Assembly: GCA_026399755.1 (NCBI GenBank)
Contig: JAPLQI010000060.1
Location: forward strand, 49,348 to 113,347
Length of the DNA stretch: 64,000 bases
Direction of reading: 5' to 3'
Source of the DNA: Pseudomonadota bacterium
GTDB lineage: Bacteria > Pseudomonadota > Gammaproteobacteria > Burkholderiales > Chitinibacteraceae
This document shows, one piece after another, positions 36,059-45,947 of this stretch. Each line of letters opens with the position of its first letter. The stretch's first letter is position 1. The translations under genes were made by a program, and so were the position numbers. The notes under the pieces are model-generated. The model ran no database searches, was not told where the DNA came from, and was given only the letters and a program-made list of their open reading frames with translations.

Positions 36059-37600
36059 TCAATACTTCATATAAAACCCTAAATGCCCAAAGCTTTCACC
36101 ACGTTCGATGAGGGGCGAGCTGCTGCCATCCACGATATATCCCCAGTCTGCGCTGATTAACCCCCAATCCATGATTTGCCAGCGCAGGCCTAAGCCTATG
36201 CTGGCAAGGGTTTCTTTATTGCTGGATCCCACGTCTGGTGAGCGTCTATGAATCGCGCCTGCGTCGATAAAGCTAAGTAGACGTAAACCTTCATAGAGTT
36301 TTGGCGTGCTGATTTCTACGGTGCCTTGCACACCGCTGTCGCCTGTGGCGCTGCGATCGCTCACTCCGCGTAAAGAGGTACTGCCGCCCAAGGCAAATTG
36401 CTCTCCGGCGATTAAAGCTTCATTGGCAAATTGGCCGTTGAATTTAAGCGTGGCTTGCCAGTCGCCTGCAAAGCGGTACAACCCTTCGGCTTTGGCGTGC
36501 CATGCTTGCCAGTTTTGGCTGGCATTGAGGCGGTTGGCGAGATAGGCCTCATCGTCATTGCCAAAGCCCGATGGCAGATTGTGGGCGTAATCAAGGCCAA
36601 AATTGATTTCGATATCGGTCCTTTGCCAATGGCCGTTATAAGCCAAAGTAAGCGGGCGGCTGCGTACATCGGGGCTGAGTTGGCCTATGCCAGAAACGTC
36701 GGTACCACGGAATAGTTTATCGTCGAGCGCAATCTCAATTTGCGAGCGGTATTGCCCCTGTGGTGCCAGATAATGGGTGTAGCGTAGGCCGCCTGATTCG
36801 CCTTTACCTGTGATGATTAAACCTTGGCCTAAGCTGCCGGAATCCACTTTAGATTGTGCATAGTAGGCGGCTAGGCTGCCGCCCAAGCTGTAAAAGGGCA
36901 GGCGATAAAATACGCCGTATTGGCTGACATTATCGGGTTCGCTAGGCGCTGTGGAGTAGCTTAGTGTGGCGACTTGATCACTATTAAATAAGTTGGCGTA
37001 CTGCGCACCCAAGGAGACACGTAAGCGGCCGTTGTCGTCTGAGCCAGAGTTATTGCCAGAAACAAACACGCTCCATGGTTTTTGTTGCTGGGTGTCCAGA
37101 ATGGCTTCAATGCTATCGGTGTCGCCCTCTTTAAAGGTGATGGTCGTTTGCTTGCTGGGGTTTTCGTTGGCGATGACCAGTTGGGTGGTCATCGCTTGGA
37201 AGTTGGGCGAGCTGCCTTCTTGCAGGGCGGGCAAACTATTTTTTTGATTTTCTTCATCAAAAAAAGTGTTGTTTTTAATAATCACTTTGCTGAGTTTAAA
37301 GCTCAGTACTTCCAAAGTAATGGTGGAGGAGGCCTCTTGTGGCGGCAGGGTGACGCGTAAAAAACCATGACCGCGTTCTCTTAATGCAGATTCCAGCGCG
37401 CTGGCGGCTTGTTGCAAATCGCTTAGCGAGCGATTGCTGCCTAAATAGGGCTGTAATAGCTGCTTGCTGTCCTCGCTAGAAAGTGGATTTTCGCCTTTTA
37501 CCTCATAGGCACTGACATTAAAGAGCGGCTCTTCGGCCCATACAAAGCCTGCAATTAGGCTAGCGAGCAGGCTAGCAGGTAAAAACTGGCGAAATGTCAT
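36059..37600 (-). CDS. TpsB outer-membrane transporter (FhaC/ShlB family)
   Basis: The translocator of a two-partner secretion system, 513 residues. It has a signal peptide at 1-22 (ending VWA), two POTRA-type domains (about 25-100 and 100-165), and a 16-strand barrel from about 170 to the terminal MKY. The conserved lid-loop motif appears as FALGGSTSLRGVSDRSATGD. The ATG at 37600 was chosen because it gives the signal peptide; the frame is open to 37666 within the upstream gene. It starts 19 bases after the FecR-domain gene ends, so it is the third gene of the TpsA-FecR-TpsB operon and should export that TpsA. Confidence 0.92.
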   Translation of the reverse strand: MTFRQFLPASLLASLIAGFVWAEEPLFNVSAYEVKGENPLSSEDSKQLLQPYLGSNRSLSDLQQAASALESALRERGHGFLRVTLPPQEASSTITLEVLSFKLSKVIIKNNTFFDEENQKNSLPALQEGSSPNFQAMTTQLVIANENPSKQTTITFKEGDTDSIEAILDTQQQKPWSVFVSGNNSGSDDNGRLRVSLGAQYANLFNSDQVATLSYSTAPSEPDNVSQYGVFYRLPFYSLGGSLAAYYAQSKVDSGSLGQGLIITGKGESGGLRYTHYLAPQGQYRSQIEIALDDKLFRGTDVSGIGQLSPDVRSRPLTLAYNGHWQRTDIEINFGLDYAHNLPSGFGNDDEAYLANRLNASQNWQAWHAKAEGLYRFAGDWQATLKFNGQFANEALIAGEQFALGGSTSLRGVSDRSATGDSGVQGTVEISTPKLYEGLRLLSFIDAGAIHRRSPDVGSSNKETLASIGLGLRWQIMDWGLISADWGYIVDGSSSPLIERGESFGHLGFYMKY

Positions 37601-37619
37601 AGCGCGTAGTCGCTCTCGT

Positions 37620-38999
37620 TTATTTGACTGCACCCGGTTTGCAGCCAAGGTTAGAGGGAAGGCCATTTTTGCTAAGGATGTCTCGAAGTGGAATCTTGAC
37701 TATGCCGATCGGTGTTTTATCAAATTCAATAAATACAGGAAGCTCACGTAAGCGAATTGGATTGTTTTTATTTGAAAAACCTGTTTCATCTTTCCCTAAA
37801 AACAATATTTGCTGGCTAGTGTTGTCAGTTAGACTAACATTGCCATCGCGAACGTGTACATAGAGACCTGGCATTTCGTTATTGCCCTCGCTTTGTCCAA
37901 ATAAGAGCTGGAGATCCACAGGGATGGTATCTGGCCGTGGTGCTGGCATATTGCCAAGGCCAGCGGGCGGGGTGCTTGGGCGTAAAATACCGGATGTGCG
38001 GATTAACACTGTTTCCCCAAGATTAAGCTGCTGAACAGGCCCATTAACAGGGTTAACAGTGATGCTGCCTTCCCATACATAGGCCCCAAAGCCATCCATG
38101 CCGGGAAGCGCTGGGTCGGCGCAGGCCGCGGTGCATTCAAAATCGACCCCTGTGCCGCGTATGCCTATGGTGGCGCTTTTGGTTTTGTATTGAACGGCAT
38201 CGGGTTTTACCTTGCCGATTAAGCCCGTTAGCGCACGTAAGCCACCTTTAAATAGGGATACACCAAAATTACCTTCGGCAGGCGCTTCGGTCCTGTATTC
38301 AAAGCGATCAATCTGCATTTGTGTGTCAGAGCGCAAAGACACTTTGCCGCCATCCCTAAAGGCCAGTACCAGCGTGCCATCAGGTGTGGTTGCAACGCGC
38401 TCCCCTACATAGACCGCGCCACCTTGCACTAGCATGCGCGATATTCCTTCTTTGTTTATGGCATTTGCTTTGCCTACTAGGCTGACCACACGCGCCGCAG
38501 CTGCAATTTCAACCGCCTTATTTTGCTGAGTAGGGGCTTGCTTGGCTTCTTGGGCGCAATCGCCAGTACAAAGCCGCGCATCAAAATCTGTACCGCGAAT
38601 TCCGATGGTGGCGCTGGAAGTTTGAATCTTGGCCGCCGTTGCGGATTGCTTAGAAATTAAGCCGGTTACGGCACGTAGGCCGCCTTTAAATAAGCCTAAA
38701 ACCATGCCATCTTCTCGGCCTTTTTGGCCAAAGGCGAAGCTATCGATTTTCATACGGGTATCGGGGCGGACGGTAATCTGGCCACCGTCGTTAAACTTCA
38801 ACACGGCATGGCTATTGGGCGCTGTAATGATCTCATCACCCTCATTTAAAATAGAGCCTTTGCCTATCAGCTTTAGCCCGCCACTTTTACCCTGAGCTGA
38901 AGCCGCTCCTTGCACCGAAGCCACTTCCGCCACAAGCGCCGCATAGCATGGCATTTGCAGCAAAAGGGTGAGAAGAAATAGCTTAAGGGCAGTTGGCAT
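37620..38999 (-). CDS. Exported protein with two tandem FecR domains
   Basis: A 459-residue periplasmic or surface protein with signal peptide 1-20 (ending CYA). Two FecR domains follow (about 24-140 and 168-330), each with the pattern GDxIxTxxxxxAxLxFxDGGxxxxRxDTxMxIDxF, then a LFKGGLRAxTGLI block and SATIGIRGT. Each GIRGT is followed by a CxxxC pair (C144/C148 and C289/C293), likely disulfides. Unlike true FecR there is no membrane segment and no sigma factor gene nearby, so it is not an iron-dicitrate type anti-sigma. The ATG at 38999 overlaps the TpsA stop by 17 bases (translational coupling). Its role in secretion or adhesin binding is unknown. Confidence 0.88.
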   Translation of the reverse strand: MPTALKLFLLTLLLQMPCYAALVAEVASVQGAASAQGKSGGLKLIGKGSILNEGDEIITAPNSHAVLKFNDGGQITVRPDTRMKIDSFAFGQKGREDGMVLGLFKGGLRAVTGLISKQSATAAKIQTSSATIGIRGTDFDARLCTGDCAQEAKQAPTQQNKAVEIAAAARVVSLVGKANAINKEGISRMLVQGGAVYVGERVATTPDGTLVLAFRDGGKVSLRSDTQMQIDRFEYRTEAPAEGNFGVSLFKGGLRALTGLIGKVKPDAVQYKTKSATIGIRGTGVDFECTAACADPALPGMDGFGAYVWEGSITVNPVNGPVQQLNLGETVLIRTSGILRPSTPPAGLGNMPAPRPDTIPVDLQLLFGQSEGNNEMPGLYVHVRDGNVSLTDNTSQQILFLGKDETGFSNKNNPIRLRELPVFIEFDKTPIGIVKIPLRDILSKNGLPSNLGCKPGAVK

Positions 39000-41900
39000 C
39001 GTCTTCTCCGGCAATACGAATCGTTTCTTTAGCTGGTTCAATTTCGGTCGGTTTTTGGGCTTCAAAAGGCAATTGCCCCGTGCCAATAATCTGGAAATGG
39101 GTTTGCTGATCTTGTTTCTGAATAACAATGACTTTTACTAATTTATCCACTTGCTCCTGAGTGGTTGAATCAGGAAGCTTATTAAAAACATTTTTCATAT
39201 TAATGATAGGGTTTATAACAGGGCTTGGGTCAATATTTTTCCCCACTTTATTAACTACACCCGTTGTTTTAATTTGATCTGCAGTTATATTGTTGCTAAT
39301 TGTTCTGGCACTACCATAGCTAATAGCCCCCCCATTTGCAGAAACAGCCTTAACGCCTGGAGCCACTTGAATCACCGTGGCATCCACGGAAATTTCCCCT
39401 GTCGTGCCGGCTACGCCCTGAGCTGTAGCGCCAGGTCTGGCCCCGGCGCTCGCTCCTTGGTTTAATTGAGCAGCACTAGCGCCTGCAATTAAATCGGCAT
39501 TTTGAATGTAGCTATCGTTGGCATTGTTTTTTATATCACCAGCAGCAATGAGGTTGGTATCTTGGATGATATTATCGTTATTCGCGCCGGTATCACGGCT
39601 AGTTAATCTAATTGTACCCGTCGATTTAAATGAGCCACTATTGATTCGCAATATTCCCTTGCTGGATAAGGCCGTATCATCTGCATTAAATGGTGCACTC
39701 ACAGTCAGGGTTCCTTGATTGTCAATTAATACATTACCCTTGGTGCTGATGCCTTGCAGTGTAAGATCTACATTGTTATTTAGTGTGATATCGCCCGTGT
39801 TTTTTGCGCTGAGCTGGGAAATAGTGTTTGCACCTTTGTCTAAGGATATTTGGCCTTGAGCCTCGATTTGTAGCTTATTTGTATTGATCTTACTGGAGGC
39901 ACTATCAATCACATCTATGGCTTTTAGATTAATGGTCGTGCCTTGTAGCTGATCGTTTATTTTTAAAGTTCCCACAGCGTTAATATCTATCCCTGCTGCG
40001 CTCGTCACACTTAATAGCTCAATCGACTTACTATTATTTAGTGTGATATCACCTTTGCTGGCTAGCTGTGCCGTAGCGATGCTATTGCTATTCGCTTGTA
40101 AAGTAATGCCTAGCTCTGCTTCTGCATTGAGCTTATTGCTACTTATTTTTGCCCCGCCAGCTTGGCTAATATTAGCGTTTATCGCTTTTAATTGAATCTG
40201 GTTGCCACTTAAATTTTCTTTTAATAATAAATTGCCGTTATTATTAATCTTTATATCACCGCTCGTGCTGGTGGTGTCGAGTATCAAGGCTTTTGAATTA
40301 AATAAGCTGATATTGCCGCTATCGCTGATTAATTTAACCTGATCCAAAGAATTAGCTGCATCTAAGCTTATGCCCGTGCCTGCTTTTACATTGAGTATTT
40401 TACCGCTGATGAGCCCTGTGCTGATTAAAACTGCGGTGGAATTAAGACTGATATTATTCGCAGAAATATCTTCATTCAATTTTAAATTACCCGTAGTACT
40501 GAGGCGCAGATTGCCATTGCTACTTGCTTTGCCCAGCGTGAGTGCTTGGCTATTATTCAGCGATATATCACCCTCGCTGCTGATTAAGCTGGCCTGGTTT
40601 AGCGTATTGGCATTATCTAGCTTGATGCCTTTGCTGGCCGTAGCAATTAAGCTATCTGCATTCAGCGTGCCATTGCTAAGGCTTGTTATATCCCCACCGC
40701 TTGCTTTTAGGCTGATATTTTTTGCAGATATTGCATCATTTATACCTAGACTACCCTGAGTATCAATTTTTAGCTGGCCATTTGTTTTTATAGCGCCAAG
40801 TGCCAGTGTTTTAGTATTAGAAAAAACAATATCACCCGTGCTATTGGGGATAAAAGTGTCTACCGTATTGGCTTCACCAAGATTAATGCTGGTTGCTTGA
40901 GCATTGAGTAGTTTCGCAGTGATGGTTCCGCCAGCGCTTTGGCTTAGCGCTCCTGCGCTATTAATAAATACTTCCGCACCAGCAGCATTAAATCCTCTAA
41001 TAGAAATATCACCGACTCTATTTCCTTTTGCATCACCAATAATCACTTTGCTAGCTTTTATTCGTGACAAATCATTCTGACTTAATTCTAATCCACTATT
41101 GCTACTATTATTACCGCCTAAGCTTGCTTTAATCGTATTAGCTGTATTTGGGGTATAAATAAAATCTGTTGTATCAATCTGGCCCTGTGCACCCATATTA
41201 AGCTGATCAGTGCTTAAATTAAGGTTTGTACTCGTAATACTATTATTAATACTTATTCCGCTCGCCGATTGTAATTTACTTCCTTCGTTGCTGACTAGCA
41301 CTCCATCAACACTGAGTTTGCCATCACTATTAATGTCAATATTTTTGGCTTTAATTTCTTGCAACGATAGTGTGCCTAGGTTTTTAAGCATTAAGCCACC
41401 ACTGGCGGATGCAGTTAAAGTATTTAGGTTTTGGCTACTATTATTGAGTACAATATCGCCAGTCGTCGTGAGTTTAGCATTGCCTGTAATTGATGCATTA
41501 GCGCTATCACTGATATTACTGGCGGAGATATCAATTTGGCTTGCGTTTAAATTGCCGCTGAGCACAAGGCCTGCTGTATTAGTGAGCTTGAATTGATCCC
41601 CGCTCGATTCACCCAAAGATAAAGCTTTGTTGTTAGTAAGTAATATATTTCCTTTGGTCGTTTTTAGTGAGGCGTTGTCGATTAAATTGTTTTTATCTAA
41701 GGTAATACCTGTGCCTGCATTGGTGGTTAGATTATTACTTGTGATGCTTGCATTACTTAATTCAGTAATTCCACCTGACGCCGCAGTGAGGGTGGCTGTT
41801 TTTGCATTAAAGCTACCACCAAAATCAATATTTCCTTTGCTTGATGTGATTTCAGCTTTATCTGCCGTAAATGAATTACTTAGCGAAATATTATTATCAG

Positions 41901-44900
41901 CGTTTAGCTTGGCATTGCTGGTGTTGAGTTTTCCACTAAGTGTCAGCTTATTATTGGCAGTGAAGTTTGCATTGGTGGTATTGATTGAATTACTGGCATC
42001 AATATTTCCATCGCTTTCTATGGTGGCGGTATTGGCAGTTAGCACATCGCTTAAGACAATATTACCTTTATTACTGACTTTTACATCGCCAGTACCGCCG
42101 TTTACAAGGCCTAAAGTCATTTCCTTATTATTTTTAAGAAAAATATTACTGCCGCTGATTGCAGCTTTGCTTATCATATTGTCTTTATCAAGGCTGACCG
42201 CGCCAGTTGCACTAACATTCAAGCCACTTGTGGTGATAATGCCGCTAGTCTGAGTCAGCTTATTGGATTTGAGTGTGATGGTATTGCTATTGACTGAGGT
42301 CATATCTCCATTAAGCGTAGTATCCCCCGTATTGCTAAATTCAATATTGCCATTGCTTTTTAGGCTACTAATGCTCAGTGCTTTACTATTTTTAATTTTT
42401 ATATCGCCGCTGCTATTACTGGCACTTAAACCATCTAATTGATTTTCTTTTTCTAGATTTAATGCCCCAGATGAAGTGGCCGTTAATTTAGTAGCCGTGA
42501 TCACACCTGCGTTTTGATTGATTGTTCCGCTGGTGGCGGTGAGTGTTAAATTTTTAGCTGAAATCAAATTATTAATAGCTAAGTTGCCACTAGCACGGGC
42601 AGTAATGTCATTACTGCTAGCTAAGCCATCGGCATAGCCAGATAAACCAATATTTAGATTTCCGGTGTAATCAAGGCTAATATCGCCGCTGGCAGTCATG
42701 GCAATACCTTCATTAAATACATTGCTGCTATTACTTAGGGTAATACTTGTTCCTCTTGCCGCCAAACCATTGACTTTAATACTACCGCTTTGGCTAATCG
42801 TACCTGAAGAATAGAGATCAATAATGGCCACATTATTGCTACTGGTCATATCCACAGTATTAATACTCGCGTTGCCAATGAGGTGGTTGCTATTGCCTAA
42901 TTTAACTTTGTTAGCGGTGATATTATCCAGCTCTGATTGTGTTAAGCCAAAGCCGCTGCGGCTACTGCCTCCTATTTGGGTCGCGGTATTATTGCTTGTT
43001 GGCGAAATATTAACGGTACCGCCACTGGCTATTAAACGGGCATAAAAATAAGAGCTTTCCCCATCTGACTCTTGTAAAGTAAAAGTATCTGCTTGCAAAT
43101 TTATATTGCCTGCTGTTATTTTCCCTGTTGCGCTGCTGCTAGGGATTGAAATTGTTTTGCTAGCTGTGGTGATTAAATCTGCATTGCCTGTTCCTGCGTT
43201 GATTTCATAGCCACTGAAAGTAATATTGCCTGTATTCTCAATGGATATTGCCCCGTTATTTGTATTGATTCCATTGGGTATGGAAAAAGTTCGATCAATT
43301 ATACTTGCATTGAAAAGTGAAAGATTAGTATTGTTTCTTATATTAATTCCAGCTCCGCTGGTGGCCGTTTTAGCTGCTAATTTCTCAATGAAATTACTAC
43401 TGTTATTTAGATTGATATTTCCTGAACTGGCATAAATAGAGAGTGAGCCAGGATTTTCCCCTGCATTATAAATAGTAATGGGGGCTGACTGACTGATTGT
43501 ACCTGCTGCTTCAATCCAGCTATTTCCTCCCATTTTTGATTGATTGCTTAAATCAGGGTGAGATACAATTTCTACCGCTTTATTGTTTTTTAAATAAACT
43601 TCTTTTTCGCTTTTTACGCTGAATTGATCAACCTCATTAGCGACTTTCCCTAGATTGATTACCCCCCCAGATGGTGCAGGAGTGTATGTGGAAACACTAA
43701 ATTTACTGGCTTTGACTATGCCCGCTGAAGATGAAGACTGTGTTATTCCATTTAAACCATAAATAGATATATTTTTTCCTGCGCGATCTACTGTTTCATT
43801 TAGATTCACACTTCCTTGGGATGTAAAAAATAAATCACTGCCCGTTAATTTTGCCAGTGCTGTACTGCCGATTTGCATTTTGCTTGAATCTGGGCTACCA
43901 CTATCAAAGTCTAAATTTCCTAGGGCTTTTATCGTGGTTGTTTTGTTGCTGCCACTGCTGATATTTCCATTTAGTGCGAGATTTGTTGCTTCAATACTAA
44001 TATTACCCTGAGTTGATATAGCGCCTACTTCAATTCCATTTGATGAGGTTTTAAGAATAATATCGCCAGTGCCGCTATTGGTAATGCTATTGTAAATGGC
44101 GGGTTCACTTACCGTTGTTGTGGTAATACCTTTTGTGGTAGAGCCTCCATTTATAGCTTCTAATGTTAAGTTTTTATTTGAAGTGTATGAATAGTCACTA
44201 CTTAATGAAATTGTTCCCGCAGATTTTATATTTACATTATTACTATCTAGTGCTGTATTAATGGCAGAAAATAGAACAAAGGTATTGCCATTTTCCAGAT
44301 TATTATCAAATAGGCCTAATGCATCACTATTAGTCAGTGGCGTTCCCATGCTGGCTAGGGTGATATTATAGGGGTCAAGTAATAGGGTCCCCGTATTTCC
44401 CCTCGCCGCCGAAGTATCCACTCGCGCATTAAAATCTAAATATTCTTTGCCTGATGTTTCTACCAAGCCGCCATCCCCCCCTAAAGCGCCGCCTTTGGCG
44501 CTAATACTCCCGTTTACCCTTGTGGTTTTATCTGCCCAAACAATGATTTTTCCGCCATTACCTTCGCTTATTGCGTCGGCACGCAAAGTGCTTTCTGGGC
44601 TGGTGTAACTGGCTTGTGAGTTGGAAATTAAAGGGTTACCGCCTTGATAATCTCCACCCAGCAAAATACTGCCACCTGCATTCTGGCCGCTAGCGTCGAT
44701 GACGGCCTGCTCGATCAGCCCTACATGCTTGCCAAGTAGCTGCACGTCACCACCCTTAAGCCCCGTTGCGTTGATTTGGCCACTGGTAAGCAGCGTGCCA
44801 CTAGGGCCCGCATCGAGGGTGATTTGTCCGCCAACGGCGCCATTGGCAGCAATATGGCTGTCTGCGGTGGTCTCGATTTTATCGCTGGCACGCAGTAAAA

Positions 44901-45648
44901 CTTTGCCACCCACTTGTTCGGCGCGAACAGCGCGGATTTCTCCGCTGTGTTTTAAGGTGCCCGCAAATAGGCCAACGGCATCACCCTTGATTTGGCCTAA
45001 ATTAATTACACTATCGCTTGGCGCTTGTAAGGTGAAACGTAGGCCTTCAAGGCTTAGGCTGACGATCTCTACTGATTTACCAGCGGCCAATACAACATTG
45101 CCGTTGCTGGCTTCGATGATGCCGCTGTTTTTAATATCGGGTGAAATCAGGAAAACATCGCCATCTTGGCTGCGTATCATTCCTTCAACGGCTATTTTTC
45201 CGCCATTGCCATCAAAGCGATAACGGCCATTGAGGAAGTCATCATTCTTAATATCGAGCGTGGAAGCCACAAAGCCTGCGGTATCAATTCGTGCATCTTT
45301 GCCGACCAAGAGGCCGTTGCGGTTAATCAGAAAAACGCGGCCATTCGAGCTGAGCTGGCCGAGGATTTGCGATGGATCGATGCCGCTAACGCGATTTAGC
45401 ACGATACTTTTGGCGGATTCCTGCTGAAATCGAGTGGCCTCATCTTTGGCGATATTGAATTTTTGCCACTCGATAATCGCGTTGGGCGTGTTCTTAATAA
45501 CCAGCATTTTGCCCTGCTGTTGAATATCGGCATGGCCATGAAGAACTTGCGCATTTTCAGGATTTGCGTAGGCCGGTGCGCCCATTAGCAGCGGTAAGGC
45601 GCTTGCAATCGCTAGCACTAAGGGGCGTAAAGGAAATTGCGGTTTCAT
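38983..45648 (-). CDS. Filamentous hemagglutinin-type TpsA adhesin (2221 residues)
   Basis: A giant secreted beta-helix protein exported by the neighbouring TpsB. It has a signal peptide at 1-28 (ending AYA) and a TPS secretion domain at about 29-300, with LINRNGLLVGKDARIDTAGFVAST as the NPNGI-type motif. A long shaft follows of degenerate repeats of ~60-70 residues rich in N, S, T and alternating hydrophobics (pattern GDIxLxNSKxLxLGxxxxxGxLxxxxxGxL). The end is CP-terminal (EDDANCP), with one Cys two before the last residue. No toxin, VENN or protease domain is visible, so it is an adhesin or matrix protein rather than a CdiA. GGAGG lies 6-10 bases before the ATG at 45648. Confidence 0.93.
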   Translation of the reverse strand: MKPQFPLRPLVLAIASALPLLMGAPAYANPENAQVLHGHADIQQQGKMLVIKNTPNAIIEWQKFNIAKDEATRFQQESAKSIVLNRVSGIDPSQILGQLSSNGRVFLINRNGLLVGKDARIDTAGFVASTLDIKNDDFLNGRYRFDGNGGKIAVEGMIRSQDGDVFLISPDIKNSGIIEASNGNVVLAAGKSVEIVSLSLEGLRFTLQAPSDSVINLGQIKGDAVGLFAGTLKHSGEIRAVRAEQVGGKVLLRASDKIETTADSHIAANGAVGGQITLDAGPSGTLLTSGQINATGLKGGDVQLLGKHVGLIEQAVIDASGQNAGGSILLGGDYQGGNPLISNSQASYTSPESTLRADAISEGNGGKIIVWADKTTRVNGSISAKGGALGGDGGLVETSGKEYLDFNARVDTSAARGNTGTLLLDPYNITLASMGTPLTNSDALGLFDNNLENGNTFVLFSAINTALDSNNVNIKSAGTISLSSDYSYTSNKNLTLEAINGGSTTKGITTTTVSEPAIYNSITNSGTGDIILKTSSNGIEVGAISTQGNISIEATNLALNGNISSGSNKTTTIKALGNLDFDSGSPDSSKMQIGSTALAKLTGSDLFFTSQGSVNLNETVDRAGKNISIYGLNGITQSSSSAGIVKASKFSVSTYTPAPSGGVINLGKVANEVDQFSVKSEKEVYLKNNKAVEIVSHPDLSNQSKMGGNSWIEAAGTISQSAPITIYNAGENPGSLSIYASSGNINLNNSSNFIEKLAAKTATSGAGINIRNNTNLSLFNASIIDRTFSIPNGINTNNGAISIENTGNITFSGYEINAGTGNADLITTASKTISIPSSSATGKITAGNINLQADTFTLQESDGESSYFYARLIASGGTVNISPTSNNTATQIGGSSRSGFGLTQSELDNITANKVKLGNSNHLIGNASINTVDMTSSNNVAIIDLYSSGTISQSGSIKVNGLAARGTSITLSNSSNVFNEGIAMTASGDISLDYTGNLNIGLSGYADGLASSNDITARASGNLAINNLISAKNLTLTATSGTINQNAGVITATKLTATSSGALNLEKENQLDGLSASNSSGDIKIKNSKALSISSLKSNGNIEFSNTGDTTLNGDMTSVNSNTITLKSNKLTQTSGIITTSGLNVSATGAVSLDKDNMISKAAISGSNIFLKNNKEMTLGLVNGGTGDVKVSNKGNIVLSDVLTANTATIESDGNIDASNSINTTNANFTANNKLTLSGKLNTSNAKLNADNNISLSNSFTADKAEITSSKGNIDFGGSFNAKTATLTAASGGITELSNASITSNNLTTNAGTGITLDKNNLIDNASLKTTKGNILLTNNKALSLGESSGDQFKLTNTAGLVLSGNLNASQIDISASNISDSANASITGNAKLTTTGDIVLNNSSQNLNTLTASASGGLMLKNLGTLSLQEIKAKNIDINSDGKLSVDGVLVSNEGSKLQSASGISINNSITSTNLNLSTDQLNMGAQGQIDTTDFIYTPNTANTIKASLGGNNSSNSGLELSQNDLSRIKASKVIIGDAKGNRVGDISIRGFNAAGAEVFINSAGALSQSAGGTITAKLLNAQATSINLGEANTVDTFIPNSTGDIVFSNTKTLALGAIKTNGQLKIDTQGSLGINDAISAKNISLKASGGDITSLSNGTLNADSLIATASKGIKLDNANTLNQASLISSEGDISLNNSQALTLGKASSNGNLRLSTTGNLKLNEDISANNISLNSTAVLISTGLISGKILNVKAGTGISLDAANSLDQVKLISDSGNISLFNSKALILDTTSTSGDIKINNNGNLLLKENLSGNQIQLKAINANISQAGGAKISSNKLNAEAELGITLQANSNSIATAQLASKGDITLNNSKSIELLSVTSAAGIDINAVGTLKINDQLQGTTINLKAIDVIDSASSKINTNKLQIEAQGQISLDKGANTISQLSAKNTGDITLNNNVDLTLQGISTKGNVLIDNQGTLTVSAPFNADDTALSSKGILRINSGSFKSTGTIRLTSRDTGANNDNIIQDTNLIAAGDIKNNANDSYIQNADLIAGASAAQLNQGASAGARPGATAQGVAGTTGEISVDATVIQVAPGVKAVSANGGAISYGSARTISNNITADQIKTTGVVNKVGKNIDPSPVINPIINMKNVFNKLPDSTTQEQVDKLVKVIVIQKQDQQTHFQIIGTGQLPFEAQKPTEIEPAKETIRIAGEDDANCP

Positions 45649-45947
45649 ACCGGCCTCCGCTGTCACTGGAATATTGAGATCGCTTAATTCTAGTTTGTGA
45701 TATGGCATTTACCAGTGGCGTCTGATGAAGCTAAAACGATAATATTGTTTTTCTTTCTCTCTGCTTTTTGTTTTCTTTTGTAATGAGTCAGTAACGTAGC
45801 TAAGTAAAAACCCTTATTTTTTTAATGTGTGCATATAAGGGATTTCCTGCTTGAAAACATTGCTCCCTTTTGGGTTTGGCATATAGAATCAAGGCCATTT
45901 CGCCGCAAATTGATATAAAAACTTCTGCTTCCCCTAAGGGTTTTGTG
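45649..45947. promoter_or_regulatory. Divergent promoter region of the TPS operon and gltB
   Basis: This AT-rich 299-base gap must contain both promoters. A CCCTTAT / ATAAGGG inverted repeat lies at 45811-45817 and 45835-45841. It is followed by no U-run, so an operator or leader structure is more likely than a terminator. No repeat family member is present. Neither promoter could be assigned with confidence. Confidence 0.5.

Noticed and set aside
37620..38999. FecR-type anti-sigma factor for iron dicitrate uptake
   Set aside because: No sigma factor gene and no membrane segment. Two tandem domains follow a signal peptide and sit within a secretion operon.
40370..42253. Forward-strand open frames of 129, 128 and 208 residues inside the TpsA gene
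   Set aside because: They are antisense to the degenerate repeats of the adhesin. Their strongly Leu/Ser/Pro-skewed composition mirrors the Asn/Ser/Lys-rich codons of the real gene, and they lack ribosome sites.
38983..45648. Contact-dependent inhibition (CdiA) toxin instead of an adhesin
   Set aside because: No VENN motif, no toxin-like C-terminal domain and no small immunity gene after it. The following genes are the FecR protein and TpsB, and the C-terminus is a short tail of the shaft.
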